Source of the DNA: Galaxea fascicularis
Taxonomy: Eukaryota; Cnidaria; Anthozoa; Scleractinia; Euphylliidae
DNA length: 64,000 nt
Reading direction: 5' to 3'
Assembly (NCBI GenBank): GCA_948470475.1
Contig: OX419336.1
Location: forward strand, 10,805,395-10,869,394
Shown here piece by piece: positions 5,622 to 15,566 of the stretch. The notes beneath the pieces are model-generated. The model was not told where the DNA came from, searched no databases, and saw only the letters and a list, made by a program, of their open reading frames with translations. Positions within the stretch are counted from its first letter, which is position 1. The number at the start of each line of letters is the position of its first letter. The translations under genes and the position numbers were made by a program.

Positions 5622-6545
5622 TTATATAAATGCGCCAGGGAAAGCAGAATTACACGGGAAAATATTTTGCAGTATATTGATAACTGCGTGTCTAATGTGC
5701 TTCAACCTCCAGCAATAAATCAACGGATTTAGAGATGAATTGAGTAGTATCATTGTCCAAAAGTAATGCTCTAGATGTTCAGTCGTTGTGTTAGGTCCGG
5801 AGATAATGACAATAATTTCTCGGCACATACGTGGCAAATAACACAACAGAAAAACTAGATAAACGTAGAATGTACCAACTGCCAACTTTACACGCTTTGC
5901 GAAATGCGGCGAGGCCCTTTCTCCATTTTGTTCGTTTTGTTGAACTTGCAAGGATTGAATTTGCTTACTGTGGCGTCGAACAGTTAAGTACATCTTGCAA
6001 TACAGTACCGCAATGATTGCAAGACAGGCGATATCAATGATGACATAGGCTTTTAGTTTTTCAGTTTTAACTGAGATCCACACTTGAAATGATGAAAGAA
6101 ATGAGCTACACACCATCATTGTTACCACAAAAACAACAACTCGCTTGTGAGTGACAAGTTCCTGGTATCTGAGGTGAAGATGAATGGCCAAGAATCTGTC
6201 CGCTGTAAGCGCCATCACACCAAAGAACGATGCATAACATAAGAAATTCATGATAATAAAAAACAGGACAATGTTTTTAAAAACAATATCGTTGGTGTTG
6301 TTATCAGTGTTGTGGTTCAAATCCATGGCAAGAATCGTGATGTAGAAAGGATGAAGCAGTAATCCAACAGAAAGATCAGAAACAGCCACGTTGAGTAGTA
6401 GTGTTTTTAAAGGCTTGGCTAGCGATGGAGTTTTTCGTATCGCGTGGATTGTAACACTGTTAAACATGATGGCGGTAAAACATAAGCAAATGTTGAATAC
6501 AATGTTGGCAGTGTACGTGGAACCAAATTCTTCGGCCTTATCCAT
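5622..6545 (-). CDS. Rhodopsin-family GPCR, intronless (copy 1)
   Basis: A 307-residue seven-helix receptor in the plasma membrane. Landmarks: LNVAVSDLSVGL in helix 2 (residues 51-62), ADRFLAIHLHLRY at the end of helix 3 (DRF 116-118 in place of DRY), CYLP at 235-238 in helix 6 and NSSLNPLIYCW (269-279) in helix 7. Helix 8 ends with Cys298, a possible palmitoylation site. There is no Cys at the start of helix 3, so the usual disulfide to the second loop is missing and that loop is very short. This is typical of the melanocortin/adenosine/cannabinoid branch. The ligand is unknown. The gene is nearly identical to the copy at 47833-48756, and a conserved upstream block follows at 6600-6700. Single-exon structure suggests spread by retroposition or tandem duplication. 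Confidence 0.9.
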   Translation of the reverse strand: MDKAEEFGSTYTANIVFNICLCFTAIMFNSVTIHAIRKTPSLAKPLKTLLLNVAVSDLSVGLLLHPFYITILAMDLNHNTDNNTNDIVFKNIVLFFIIMNFLCYASFFGVMALTADRFLAIHLHLRYQELVTHKRVVVFVVTMMVCSSFLSSFQVWISVKTEKLKAYVIIDIACLAIIAVLYCKMYLTVRRHSKQIQSLQVQQNEQNGERASPHFAKRVKLAVGTFYVYLVFLLCYLPRMCREIIVIISGPNTTTEHLEHYFWTMILLNSSLNPLIYCWRLKHIRHAVINILQNIFPCNSAFPGAFI

Positions 6546-6589
6546 TGCAAAGAACGTTCGAACGGAGTACTAGTTGTTTAGATTTCCTG

Positions 6590-6700
6590 ACGAGTTATAG
6601 TTGATGTATGCGCTACTGATATCAGAAAAGCGATATATACTAGTCACTCAAAATACAGTTCACCTGTCCTCGCATCGTATGCGCGGTGGCAAAGCTAAGA
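6590..6700 (-). promoter_or_regulatory. Conserved block upstream of the GPCR copies
   Basis: A motif series with a GATATC-type core, CACTCAAAATACAGTTCACC and ATGCGCGG lies just 5' of this GPCR. It recurs, in part, 5' of the copies starting at 13098, 18240, 24670 and 48756. Such conservation next to decayed genes reflects common descent. It may include the promoter. Confidence 0.4.
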
Positions 6701-7321
6701 GTTTGCCAAAACCTGTGTAGACCAAGGCAGAAGATTGGCTAAGAATCCTTGGTTGTTTTCTCGAGTACCGTTTCTCTACAGTTTCAACTCAGTTGAAAGC
6801 AATGCGACAAAAAATCGCTGTTTTCCCAGTGTATTATAGAAGTTGTGAATAACAACTGTAGAATTAAAGAGCTGACCTGCCATGATACAGTTTTGTTAAT
6901 AAAGATGATATGCCAGACCAGAAAGTTGAATTTAACAGTTAACCCAATACTGAAGAAAACAGTAGAATATCCCTTTATGTGATACGGGAGCGTAATATCT
7001 TACTCGCAAGTGGTTTTCTTCGTTGTGAAAGTTAATCTATGATATCTATAGCTGAAAGTTTAAAGGACGGGTAAGATCACGGTATATGAAAAATATGGAA
7101 AAGCGTCTTTGATGCAGCAAAATAGAATTCATTAGTTTTCTCCAATGCTGAGAGCATTTTCACAGAACACTTGACTCGCTTTTTAGGTTTTTATATCACG
7201 TTTTATATATTTTCTGTCGTAACGATGCATAAAATGCGTTTCTTTCTACTGAAAAACGAGGCAGATAGTCAATCTAGCATGTTTCTCAAGGTCTGGTCAA
7301 ATATAAGGTACAGGATATGAA
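6700..7321. other. Non-coding flank of GPCR, part of a duplicated block
   Basis: No gene is seen. From about 7030 the sequence is close to a second copy at about 19590-19870, part of a segmental duplication reaching to about 7850 and 20150. Confidence 0.5.
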
Positions 7322-7548
7322 GGAGGCAGGATGGCCGAGTGGTTGAAATCCCGCTCTGGCCACTAGCTGGAGCTGTTCTGGGTAAGTGCCTGGTGCAACT
7401 CCTCGGTCATCATTGTAAATAGCCAACTGGTCTGCCTCCCGCCAGTTGGGATTCTTAACTCTGTTGTTCTCATTTGTATTATTTGTTTCATTGGCCCTGA
7501 AAAGCCCCTATAGGGGAGTGATCAATTAAGTATTTATTATTAATTTTT
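7322..7548 (+). mobile_element. tRNA-derived SINE, internally deleted head
   Basis: It begins GGATGGCCGAGTGG, a Pol III A-box of a tRNA-Leu/Ser-like head. The head is shortened before CCCGCTCTGG. The 3' end has GCCCCTATAGGGG and an AT-rich tail. The duplicated block at 19860-19890 lacks it, so it is an insertion into one copy after the duplication. Confidence 0.55.
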
Positions 7549-7669
7549 TTGTATCGACTCTACTTAAACAGCTCTAACTTCACTTGAATTCATCACTACA
7601 AGCAGTTGCTTTTGTTTGTTGTGAATACATTTAAGGCCGGGCTATTTATTTAAATATTGCTGTAATCCA

Positions 7670-7840
7670 ACATTAACATCAGAAACAACCAGGTAAGGAG
7701 TTTTGGTGACAAGGAAGTGTTTCCTATCGCGCGGAGTGTGATCCTGTTCAACAGGACGGCACTCTGAAAACATAAGAAATAACCTTTAAAGACACAGCGA
7801 ATTTCGTGGGATGGAATTCGTCAGTTTTCCCCATTGCTTA
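7670..7840 (-). pseudogene. GPCR relic, N-terminal part only
   Basis: The minus strand carries a degraded match to helices 1-2 of the GPCR family: the helix-2 AGAAACAACCAGG block, ATCCTGTTCAACA and AAAACATAAGAAA segments are in the same order as in the intact genes. No open frame remains. Its duplicate is at 19976-20142. Confidence 0.5.
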
Positions 7841-8029
7841 AAACGTTTTTAAAGAATTCTTGACGTAACACTTTCCAGAAGTCGCTTTCTAGTTTAAATA
7901 ATGAAGCGAAATCTTGATATCCGTTAGTTATAAAATGCACAAAAAATTGCGTGAGGCAGATAAGTAATCTATGGTGATTCACAAGGTCTAGTTTAATATA
8001 TTCTACACATATACCTAGATTCTACGTTT

Positions 8030-8270
8030 ACAGTTGTAACTTCACCTAAATCCATCATAACAAGCAATTGCTTTTGTTTGCTGTGTATACGTTTAAGGCC
8101 TGGCTTATTAACCTGAAACAGATGGTTACAGACCTCCACCGTGAGTGGTCCCCACAAAGACGATTGAAAGAGGGCAGAAATGCCACTTTTCTAACGACGA
8201 CTACGAGGGACAGCGGAATATCACCAATAATAATCAAAAATGTTAAAGCTGATTTCAAGTTTATTTAAAG
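8030..8270. repeat. Duplicated non-coding block, also near 22150-22360
   Basis: The stretch with CAATTGCTTTTGTTTGCTGT, TTTAAGGCC and the run ending near CACCAATAATAATC is repeated at about 22150-22360, and parts recur near 7590, 19240 and 19890. This is host segmental duplication tied to the GPCR cluster. The small ORFs inside are not supported. Confidence 0.5.
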
Positions 8271-8329
8271 CCGTAAACCTATTTAGCTCACCAAGAAAAA
8301 GGCCAAACGGTAAGCCGTTTTTACTGAAA

Positions 8330-8410
8330 TGTTAACCGTGACTAAGGGTCGTAACGCTCGAAACGTTAGCTTTTTGAATCTCTGAACGGCTGCTAATAAA
8401 AGCGAAATTT
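8330..8410 (+). repeat. Possible Penelope-like element terminus
   Basis: GTAACGCTCGAAACGTTAGC resembles the CTCGAAACGT box found in terminal repeats of Penelope-like elements, which carry a minimal hammerhead ribozyme. The catalytic core looks degraded here. Recognition is from a short motif only. Confidence 0.25.
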
Positions 8411-8871
8411 TGTTTAAACACAAGGAAGAGGGTCTCAATGGGGCTAACCGATGGCCGTCAAACGTCCAAAAAGGTAATCATTAGGCGTGAAAATGACAAT
8501 AAAGTATCCGTTGCCCTTGGAAAAAAATTAAAAGCGCTAAGCGGGTTTTTTTTTTTTTTTTGAAAAGTGGAATAGAGAGTATCTGAGACTTTAAGAGACT
8601 TCAGAGCACTCGAGACACCGTTTTACCTCCTTTGCAGTCTACTCCCTGACGTCTGACAGAGTCTCCTTCCCGCTAGGCTAGCTTGTCTGACAAGATCAAA
8701 CTAAAATACAGATCCCAAAAAAGGAAAATATCTTATGGTTTCATTTTCAACAAGGGACTCGGTAAAGTTAACCGTGAATGAAAATTAATAACCGTTAGCC
8801 ATGAAGAGAGATATTTTTTATCCGTTAGTGTTAACCCCTTCCCTCCCTCTCCTCTCCAGGAACGTGTTTTT
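8410..8871. other. Non-coding stretch with a T16 run
   Basis: No gene is seen. It holds a T homopolymer near 8546-8561 and short repeats of the ACCGTTAGC type. Confidence 0.4.
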
Positions 8872-9066
8872 ATCACCCAACTAGTGGACTAATGCAAATC
8901 CTACATTTTGATTGGCTACGCTACGTATACTAGAGGACTATTGGTAATAGTCCTCGAGTAGCAATCGAGCGTGACGCTTTCTTACGTTTTATTCCCAAAT
9001 AAATATTTCTTCAACTTGCATTTGCTAACTTTATTATTGCCTTTTCTGTCCGACTAGTTGGGTGAT
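8872..9066. mobile_element. MITE with ATCACCCAACTAGT inverted ends
   Basis: ATCACCCAACTAGT at 8872-8885 is matched by its exact reverse complement ACTAGTTGGGTGAT at 9053-9066. The 195 bp between have no ORF. It is a non-autonomous DNA transposon of unassigned superfamily. Confidence 0.65.
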
Positions 9067-9074
9067 ACTAAAAT

Positions 9075-9180
9075 AATTAGACCCTTCACCCTCAAGGGCC
9101 ATGGGTCAATAGCCGATTCGGCTTCTCCTGATGGGCTATTGACCCGTGGCCCTTGTGAGCTACGGGATTAATTGTTAATC
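9075..9180. mobile_element. Fold-back palindromic repeat
   Basis: Arms at about 9091-9114 and 9134-9159 are near-perfect reverse complements (core GGGTCAATAGCC). The outer ATTAG/ATTAAT ends are also roughly inverted. It directly abuts the MITE at 8872-9066. Confidence 0.55.
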
Positions 9181-9892
9181 ATCATTCAGTTAGCAAACCG
9201 TCAACGGTTCCAGTCGGACATCCAATGAAGTCACACGGATGTAAACGCAGTTCCTAAAAAAACGGCTTGGATGAGGAAAACGATAATTTTTTTAACTCTA
9301 CTTAAAATTACAAAAGATACAGACTAAAAATTAGCATAAGCAAATAGTAAGATCAAATGAAAAGGAAATACATGTAAACTATAATATCAATCTAGGGAGA
9401 GACTTGGGAAAATCCAAGTAGCATGGTCTAATCCAGTGGATGATGTCAATGAACTATATGATTTGCACGCGACAGAACATCCCCCTGGGAAATTTTCAAC
9501 TTATATAATTGGTAGTCAGGCCCTTCACGGACACGCTGTCCAACAAAGGGATCGACGAGAATTGTAAGTATCTGCTTTCTCTGGCGTTTTGTAATTTACT
9601 TGAACTTGTTTCTTTCTTTCTCATTTATTTTAGTTTGACTATATAAAAAATATATAGTGCAAGCCGAATAAAGTTGTAAAAATCCCGAACAAGTTCTTCG
9701 TTGAAGTTTATCAGAGAAGCACCTCCAAGTTCAAAACGTAACACTATAATTTAAACATAAAAAGAGTAAAAAGTTCATTTAGTTTCAGATAACTACCAGG
9801 TGGAGTAGTCTGAAATGTTAGCCGTCTCCTCCCCCTAACCCACCCGGGGGCGCGGTCGAATTCAGACGTCTCTCTCGTCCGCACCCCCTAAT
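9180..9892. other. Gene-free stretch
   Basis: AT-rich, with no supported ORF. A CCCGGGGGCGCGG island lies near 9845. Confidence 0.4.
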
Positions 9893-11372
9893 AAGGAACT
9901 TAAGCATCGACGACGGCGACGGCGATGAAAACCTCATTTCAAAATGTTACTTCTCGTTTCTGTAGCTTTTTCGCGATTATTCCAATTTGTTTAACTTGGA
10001 AAATGCTGGCGAACTATCCAGGGACTAAGTTGTAATGAACAAATCAAAATAAGGAAAAACAACAACAACAAATTTGCTCTCACAAGTTGACGTTCTTTAG
10101 TAAACATGAAATTTGGTCATTTCACGTTGTTGTTTGCAGAACACGGGAAAGAAGTGTACCAAAATGTAAACGCACGTACATGCAGAGCGATTGTTTTTGC
10201 TCATTAAAGGACCACGCTCAACCATGAGCCATTGCGCGCGAGCGCTTTCATCGGCGCCATTTTCTGTATGACAGAAAATACGATTCTACGATAGGTGAAC
10301 TTCCATCTGGCTCCATCGGCCGTATTATCTGCTTACGTTAGTTGTGATATTTGTGAATAGCTTTTTTAACATTTAATTCGCGGATTTGTATAGTTATTTC
10401 TTTGTTATTATCGTATGAAGTTCTGAATGAAGCCGCCAGTTGAAAAGAGGTCGCCGGCCGAGGCCAGAGGACCGACATATTGTTTGGCTTTCCTACATTT
10501 AAGCTATGGAACGACAGGAAACAAGTTTCTGGGTTCGCAAATAATTCAAACAGCGAAATTTGCTTTGGTCCTACATGGATTTATGCTCAGTTGTATCGAT
10601 GAGAGCAGATCTTCTTAAGCAAAACGAGCTCGTTTGCAGGATTCATCCGCCATTTATAACGCGATTTCATGTAAGTGCTTATCAGTTTGTATTATCACTT
10701 GGCTTTCTTATTCTGTAATAATTACCGTTGTCAAGTGTTGTAAAACCCAATAAAACATAGTCCTGCGATTTTGTGTCGCTCAAATGCACTGCTTGGAGGA
10801 GGTTGACGTTGATTTATCACAACTTCTTTATTATTCTTACACGGCTTTGAAATGCTGCCACATACACAACTCGCCGAGCATCTCTGCGCACACATCCCCG
10901 ATATTTTCCTGTTTTTCGACTGCATGTATTCTTGCACTAGCAGATCTATACAGAGTGGAGAGCAACGCAAATTCTTAGTCGTTTATATCCAACAAATCGC
11001 TAATCAAAACTCGACATACGCGCTCCTTCATTGATTGCATCTCACCACTCTACTTGGAAGAGCTTGAGTAGGCCACGCTTCCTCGTGATCAGTGTTCTCT
11101 GGGCGAGCTATAGGAGAGCTGTAACGGTTAACAGGTCTTTTTTCATAACCCAAATCACTATTGTCGCCAGTAACATCGAAGGAACGTTCCTCCTGTCCTT
11201 CGATCGTTCGATTTTTCTCCCACGTGTTCTTATGAGTCTTACGCGACGGCCGATTTCCCGGATGATAACATCAACAGAGGCGCGCAATGATTCTTGGTTG
11301 AACGTGGCCCTTTAAGCCTATTGTTTTGTGGCGTTTTGGTTGCCGTTGCCGTCGTCGATGCTTAAGTTCCCT
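9893..11372. mobile_element. GGGAGTTTAAG-type MITE, copy a, split by a TTAA element
   Basis: The ends AAGGAACTTAAGCATCGACG (9893) and, inverted, CGTCGATGCTTAAGTTCCCT (to 11372) are matching terminal repeats. Its body matches the intact copy at 20569-20933 in reverse orientation: GTTAACTTGGAAAATGCTGG-like segment, TGGTCATTTCACG and GTACCAAAATGTAAA. A 1104 bp element interrupts it at a TTAA. Confidence 0.65.
10208..11311. mobile_element. piggyBac-type non-autonomous element (TTAA target site)
   Basis: TTAA flanks both sides (10204-10207 and 11312-11315). The left end reads AGGACCACGCTCAACC; the right end, inverted, reads AGGGCCACGTTCAACC, and similarity continues to CATTGCGCGC, about 35 bp of terminal repeat. 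The uninterrupted MITE copy near 20630 carries a single TTAA at the same point, which gives the empty site. Inside are only short ORFs and no transposase motif. The TTAA duplication and size point to a piggyBac-like family; this is inference from target site and ends. Confidence 0.7.
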
Positions 11373-11437
11373 CATTGTAGAAGACGGTATCATCGGCAAG
11401 GAGGCGTAGCTGTGAACTTGCTACATTTGAAATATAG

Positions 11438-11749
11438 TCAATAAATAATAGGAAGAGGGTTGGCCCCAGGACGGAACTCTGTGGGACCGGAAGTAACCGA
11501 GGTAGTGGTGGAATGGGCACCGTTGACAACTGTAAATTGGGTTTGGTTTTGGAGAAAAGCTGCGATCCAAACTAGCGATTTTCCGCTAATACCATACTGG
11601 GCTAATTTGTGTGTCAGTTTCTTATGGGAAACTTTGTCGAAGGCCTTCGAGAAATCCAAAAGAAGGTCGTCAACTTGGCCATGTTGATTTACAATAGTTG
11701 CCCAGTCGTGGAAGATCAGAACCAGTTTGGTTTCAGACTCACCTAACAT
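11438..11749 (-). pseudogene. LINE reverse-transcriptase fragment (CR1/jockey type)
   Basis: A 103-residue frame with VDDLLLDFSKAFDKVSHKK, the reverse-transcriptase block that carries the first catalytic Asp, followed by LVWIAAFLQNQTQFTVVNG. Only this portion of the RT domain remains, and no endonuclease or 3' tail is seen next to it. It is a dead, both-ends-truncated insertion. Confidence 0.75.
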
Positions 11750-12192
11750 CCATTGAAAACAGTATGAAATGGAGATGATTTTCCTGTTGGGAACTGTTCA
11801 GTCGAATGTACACAACATCAATCTTAACTTCATTTGAATTTATGATTTATTCATGCGCGCTACTGGTCACGTGCGAACGCACTTTCATTTGACCGTTTCA
11901 TCATGTCCTTCCCAATAATGTTCCTTCTTGTATCTACAGCAATATTCAAATTTCAGTATAAAGCATTAATGCCACCGACTTTTGGCTGTTTTGTTCTTGT
12001 TGTTGTTGTTTATTTTTTACTTGATTTTGAGTCAATTTGGCCAAGTTTTAGGGGCGTTGGAGAATCAAGAGAGCCAAGAGGGCTGATCCAAGAGAGAGGC
12101 CTTGACCTAATTCGAGCATTTATCTCTCAAACTGCCTCAGCAACGTCAGCGGCGTCAGGATGATAAATATTTATACTCCAGGTGGAATAGTA

Positions 12193-13098
12193 TTAATTGT
12201 AACACGGAAAAATATTTTGCAGTCTCTTGAGGACAGCGTGTCGAATGTGCCTCATCTTCCAGCAATAAATCAACGGATTTAGAGACGAATTGAGTAGTAC
12301 CATTGTCCAGAAGTAAATAGTTAGATGTTCAGTAGTCGTGTTAGGTCCAGAGATAATAACAGCAATTTCTAGGCATGTACGGGGCAAATAACACACCAGA
12401 CACACTAGACAAACGTAGTATGTGGCAACCGCCAGCTTTATACCCCTTGCGATATTCAACGAAGTGATCTCTGCATTCTGTTCATAGTTTTGTTGAAATT
12501 GCAAGGATTGAATTTGATGTTTGTGACGTTGAACAGTTAGATAGATCTTGTAGTAGAGTACAGTATTAACTACAAGACAGAATATCTCAACAGTAGCGTA
12601 AATAAGTCTTGCAATATCGACCGAGACCCAACGCCCAATACATACATGTACAGCAAATGCAGAAAGAGCGACAACAACAAGAACGATGGCAACAACGACG
12701 GCATTAACTCGCTTGCGAGTCACAAGCTCTTGGTATCTCAGATGAAGATGAATGGCCAAGAATCTGTCCGCTGTTAAGGCCATCACACCAAAGAAAGATG
12801 TATAGCCTAAGAAATTAGCAATGACATCAAAAGCGGCGGCCGTGGCATTGTTTTCAGTATGATGGTTCAATGCCATGGCAAGAACCGCGATGTATAAAGG
12901 ATGAACCAGTAATCCAACACTAAGATCAGAAACAGCCAGGTAGAGGAGCAATGCTCTCAAAGGATTGGCTAGCGATGATGTGTTTCTTATCGCGTGGATT
13001 GTAATACTGTTTAACATGATGGCAGTAAAACATAAGAAAACGTTGAATACAATGTTAGCACAGGTGTCCCTGGAATTTAAGTGTTCGTTCTCTTTCAT
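12193..13098 (-). CDS. Rhodopsin-family GPCR, intronless (copy 2)
   Basis: A 301-residue receptor, clearly of the same family as the gene at 5622 but more diverged, mainly in helices 4 and 5. Landmarks are kept: LAVSDLSVGLLVHPLY in helix 2, ADRFLAIHLHLRYQELVT after helix 3, CYLPRTC in helix 6 and NSSLNPLIYCWKM in helix 7. A conserved GPNTTTEHL loop precedes helix 7. It has several N-glycosylation sequons in extracellular loops (for example NNAT). It lacks the helix-3 Cys, as copy 1 does. The reading frame is clean, so it is probably functional. The upstream block conserved in the cluster is at about 13150-13235. The ligand is unknown. Confidence 0.9.
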   Translation of the reverse strand: MKENEHLNSRDTCANIVFNVFLCFTAIMLNSITIHAIRNTSSLANPLRALLLYLAVSDLSVGLLVHPLYIAVLAMALNHHTENNATAAAFDVIANFLGYTSFFGVMALTADRFLAIHLHLRYQELVTRKRVNAVVVAIVLVVVALSAFAVHVCIGRWVSVDIARLIYATVEIFCLVVNTVLYYKIYLTVQRHKHQIQSLQFQQNYEQNAEITSLNIARGIKLAVATYYVCLVCLVCYLPRTCLEIAVIISGPNTTTEHLTIYFWTMVLLNSSLNPLIYCWKMRHIRHAVLKRLQNIFPCYN

Positions 13099-13234
13099 TA
13101 CAAAGAAAGTTCTAGCAGAACACTCGGTTGTAAGTTTCCAGACGGGTAATTGATATCGGCAAAGTGATGGCCGGGATAAGCAAAATACTGTTCACCTGTC
13201 CACGTATCGGATGCGCGGATGATAAAGACAAGAG

Positions 13235-13684
13235 TTCGCCAAAATCTACTGAGGTAGACCAAGCAATAAGGTTCAACAAGAATCGCTGGTTGGTTTCTAT
13301 AGGTTGCGTTTATCTATAATTTTAACTTTCTTAAAACCAATGCAACAAGGAAGCGCAGTATTTCCAGTGCATTCCTGCGCCGTGCAGTCTCGGCAGTCGC
13401 TGTGGATGCCGTCAATTCCTGCTGTATTGTGAAATCAGCCGCCTTGACATATCTTTATATTTGTAGAAAGATGATGTGCCAGACCACAAAGCTGAATTTA
13501 ACTGTTGACCCAGTAGGGAAACAGAATATTCCTTTATGTGATGCTGCCGCGCAATTAGTTCGCAGGTGCTTTATCTATCATGTGAAAACGTATGGCGCGT
13601 TATCGGTGTCAAAATTATGTTTGTCATTTAATTATGTGTTTTGTATTGACATTAAAATGTTCATTGTGAACTTAACCTCGGCAT
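13235..13684. other. GPCR upstream flank, no gene
   Basis: Non-coding. The segment near 13545-13595 (GATGCTGCCGCGCAATTAG) is repeated almost exactly at 49077-49125 and in part at 18785-18825, reflecting duplication together with the GPCR genes. Confidence 0.5.
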
Positions 13685-13945
13685 CATGATGTTCGTCTTG
13701 ATGTTATGATATTCGTCATGACATTATGATGTTCGTCTTGACATTAAGATGTTCGTCATGACATGATGTTCGTCATGACATTATGATGTCCGTCTTGACA
13801 TTATGATGTCCGCCTTGACATTATGATGTTCATCTTTACATTAAGATGTTCGTCTTTAGATTAAGATGTTCGTCATGGCATTACGATGCTGGTCGTGACA
13901 CTGCGATGTTCGTCTTGATATTATGATGTTCGTCATGATGATGTT
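13685..13945. repeat. Minisatellite, TTATGATGTTCGTCTTGACA-type unit
   Basis: About 13 imperfect units of 18-21 bp, each with GATGTTCGTC or a one-base variant followed by a TGACATTA-like half. It ends in front of the truncated helix-turn-helix gene remnant. Confidence 0.75.
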
Positions 13946-14019
13946 GGTCTTGATAGCATGCACTGTGCGCCGAATTCCCGCCAGAGACAGTCACGTGGGT
14001 ATTCAAAACTAAAGTAACT

Positions 14020-14407
14020 GCTACTGTTGAGTTATGGCAGGCCTTAATATCAAGAACAGAACGCTTGCTTGGAGATGTGCAAAGGCAGCTTGATATTAAC
14101 ACTTGTGACAGTGAAACTTTAGATGGACTGTGTTTTCGTGGTGAACAGCTGGCGAGGCAAATAGCCAGCCTTGTAACAGGCAATGTTGTAAATTTAAGTG
14201 TATTGAGTCACGTCCTGTTTGCCTACGAGAAATTGATTCTCTGCTCTCAGCAAATTGAAGATGAGGAAATGGGTTACACAGCAGGCGTGGCTTGCTGCGG
14301 TAACCGTGAAAGACCGTCTTACCAGACGAGCCGAGAACAACTTGTATTTCTACTCAGAGAACGATTTACAAGAAGGGAAATTGCCGACATGTTACGTGTC
14401 TCCCTTA
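14020..14407 (+). pseudogene. Truncated integrase-type transposase, helix-turn-helix part
   Basis: An open frame gives about 125 residues including GLCFRGEQLARQIASLVTG and, at the end, RPSYQTSREQLVFLLRERF then TRREIADMLRVSLR, a helix-turn-helix of the kind found ahead of DDE integrase-like domains in animal repeat-encoded proteins. Similarity to that group is from memory of the pattern and not tested. The frame stops making sense at about 14408, where a different repeat begins (GGGTATCCGGTCACTTCG). No catalytic domain follows, so it is a broken copy or an exon end. Confidence 0.4.
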
Positions 14408-14424
14408 GGGTATCCGGTCACTTC

Positions 14425-14522
14425 GTTCCATGGTCAGATCGTTCCAAGTCAGATCGTTCCACAATATAGTCAGGTCGTTCCACATTAAAAGTCAGATCGT
14501 TCCACGAAAAAGTCAGATCTAT
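14425..14522. repeat. Short tandem repeat GTCAGATCGTTCCAC
   Basis: Four to five copies of a 15-base unit separated by short AT spacers, beginning just after the truncated helix-turn-helix ORF. Confidence 0.6.
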
Positions 14523-14839
14523 ATTACGATATAGAATGTTTACACGTTCAGATCGATTCATGTTCATGTGGGTTTACCGTCAGTTGAAAGACAATGTCCA
14601 TCAGTTTATTTATATTCGATTCATACCAATCTGCGCTAGTAGCTGACAGCAAAACCAATTTGTTGTGGTTTGACGCATGTTTGCAGCAACAGCTTTTAAC
14701 TCGACTGAAATAAATTCGACGTTTGAAACTACTGCTATAGTCGTGCCACTGTCGGGTCGAATTCAATTTAGTTCGACACGGCAGTGGCGCGACGTTTGAA
14801 ACAGGCCTAATTCGACTCAAGCAACACCCGCCTATTTTT

Positions 14840-15300
14840 TAGTAAGACCCAAGCGCAAAGTGAGAACTTATGTTAATTCGAGGTGAGAATTTTAAGTCAT
14901 TGTGCGTCGAACAGGTTTACCGTCAAATGGAAGACTCATCAAGAATTCTACGTCCATGTTTGTTTGTTTATATTTTAGACGTTTATATTCGTTCATACCA
15001 ATCTGAAAAATACACGAAATCCTTAAATACAAATTGACTTAAAGGAACCCCTTAACGCCTAACGTACTGGTAATTGTTTTATGCTCAACCAACATCCGCC
15101 TTTTTTTTTATAAGACCCACGCGCAAAGTGTGAACTTATGTTAATTCGAGGTGAGAATTTTAAGTCATTGTGCGTCGAACAAGTTTACCGTCAAATGAAA
15201 GACTCATCAAGAACTTTACGTCTGTGTTTGTTTATATTCGTTCATACCAATCTGAAAAATACACGAAATCCTTAAATATAAATTGACTTAAAGGAACCCC
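14840..15300. repeat. Tandem direct repeat of about 270 bp
   Basis: The block starting CGCAAAGTGAGAACTTATGT and ending TTGACTTAAAGGAACCCC occurs twice (about 14848-15055 and 15117-15298). A more diverged partial copy lies at about 14568-14630. No coding potential is seen. Confidence 0.65.
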
Positions 15301-15302
15301 CC

Positions 15303-15545
15303 TCAGGACGTGGTCAGCTGCCCATGTACATCCTCGTCCAGCTCCTTCACAGGGAAGCTCGTCTCACCGCCCTGCAGATCCGTCTTGTTTCTGACAAGAA
15401 GCTCAAGCGCATACAGCGTCTCAAGTACCGCCAGTTGCAGTCGAAGTTGTTTGTTTTGTGGGAGGAATTTGAAGGAAATGAACGATCTGCAAAGCAGCTG
15501 CTGAAAGCGTGCTCCTACCTCAATGGACCGAGGGGAGACAACTAA
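15303..15545 (+). pseudogene. C-terminal exon-like fragment of unknown gene
   Basis: An acceptor-like CCCCCTCAG is followed by an open frame ending in TAA at 15543. It is basic and helical: MYILVQLLHREARL, KLKRIQRLKYRQLQ and LWEEFEGNERSAKQLLKA. I do not recognise the family. It directly abuts a truncated copy of the CxxC gene family, so it was probably brought in by rearrangement. Confidence 0.3.
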
Positions 15546-15566
15546 ATAAGAATAAGACTGCAACAT

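Noticed and set aside
8338..8372. Active hammerhead ribozyme
   Set aside because: Only the CTCGAAACG box fits; the CTGATGA core is not intact, so I report it only as a possible Penelope-like remnant.
10427..11034. Short ORFs inside the TTAA element as a transposase
   Set aside because: They are 60-80 codons, on both strands, without DDD motifs or conserved composition.
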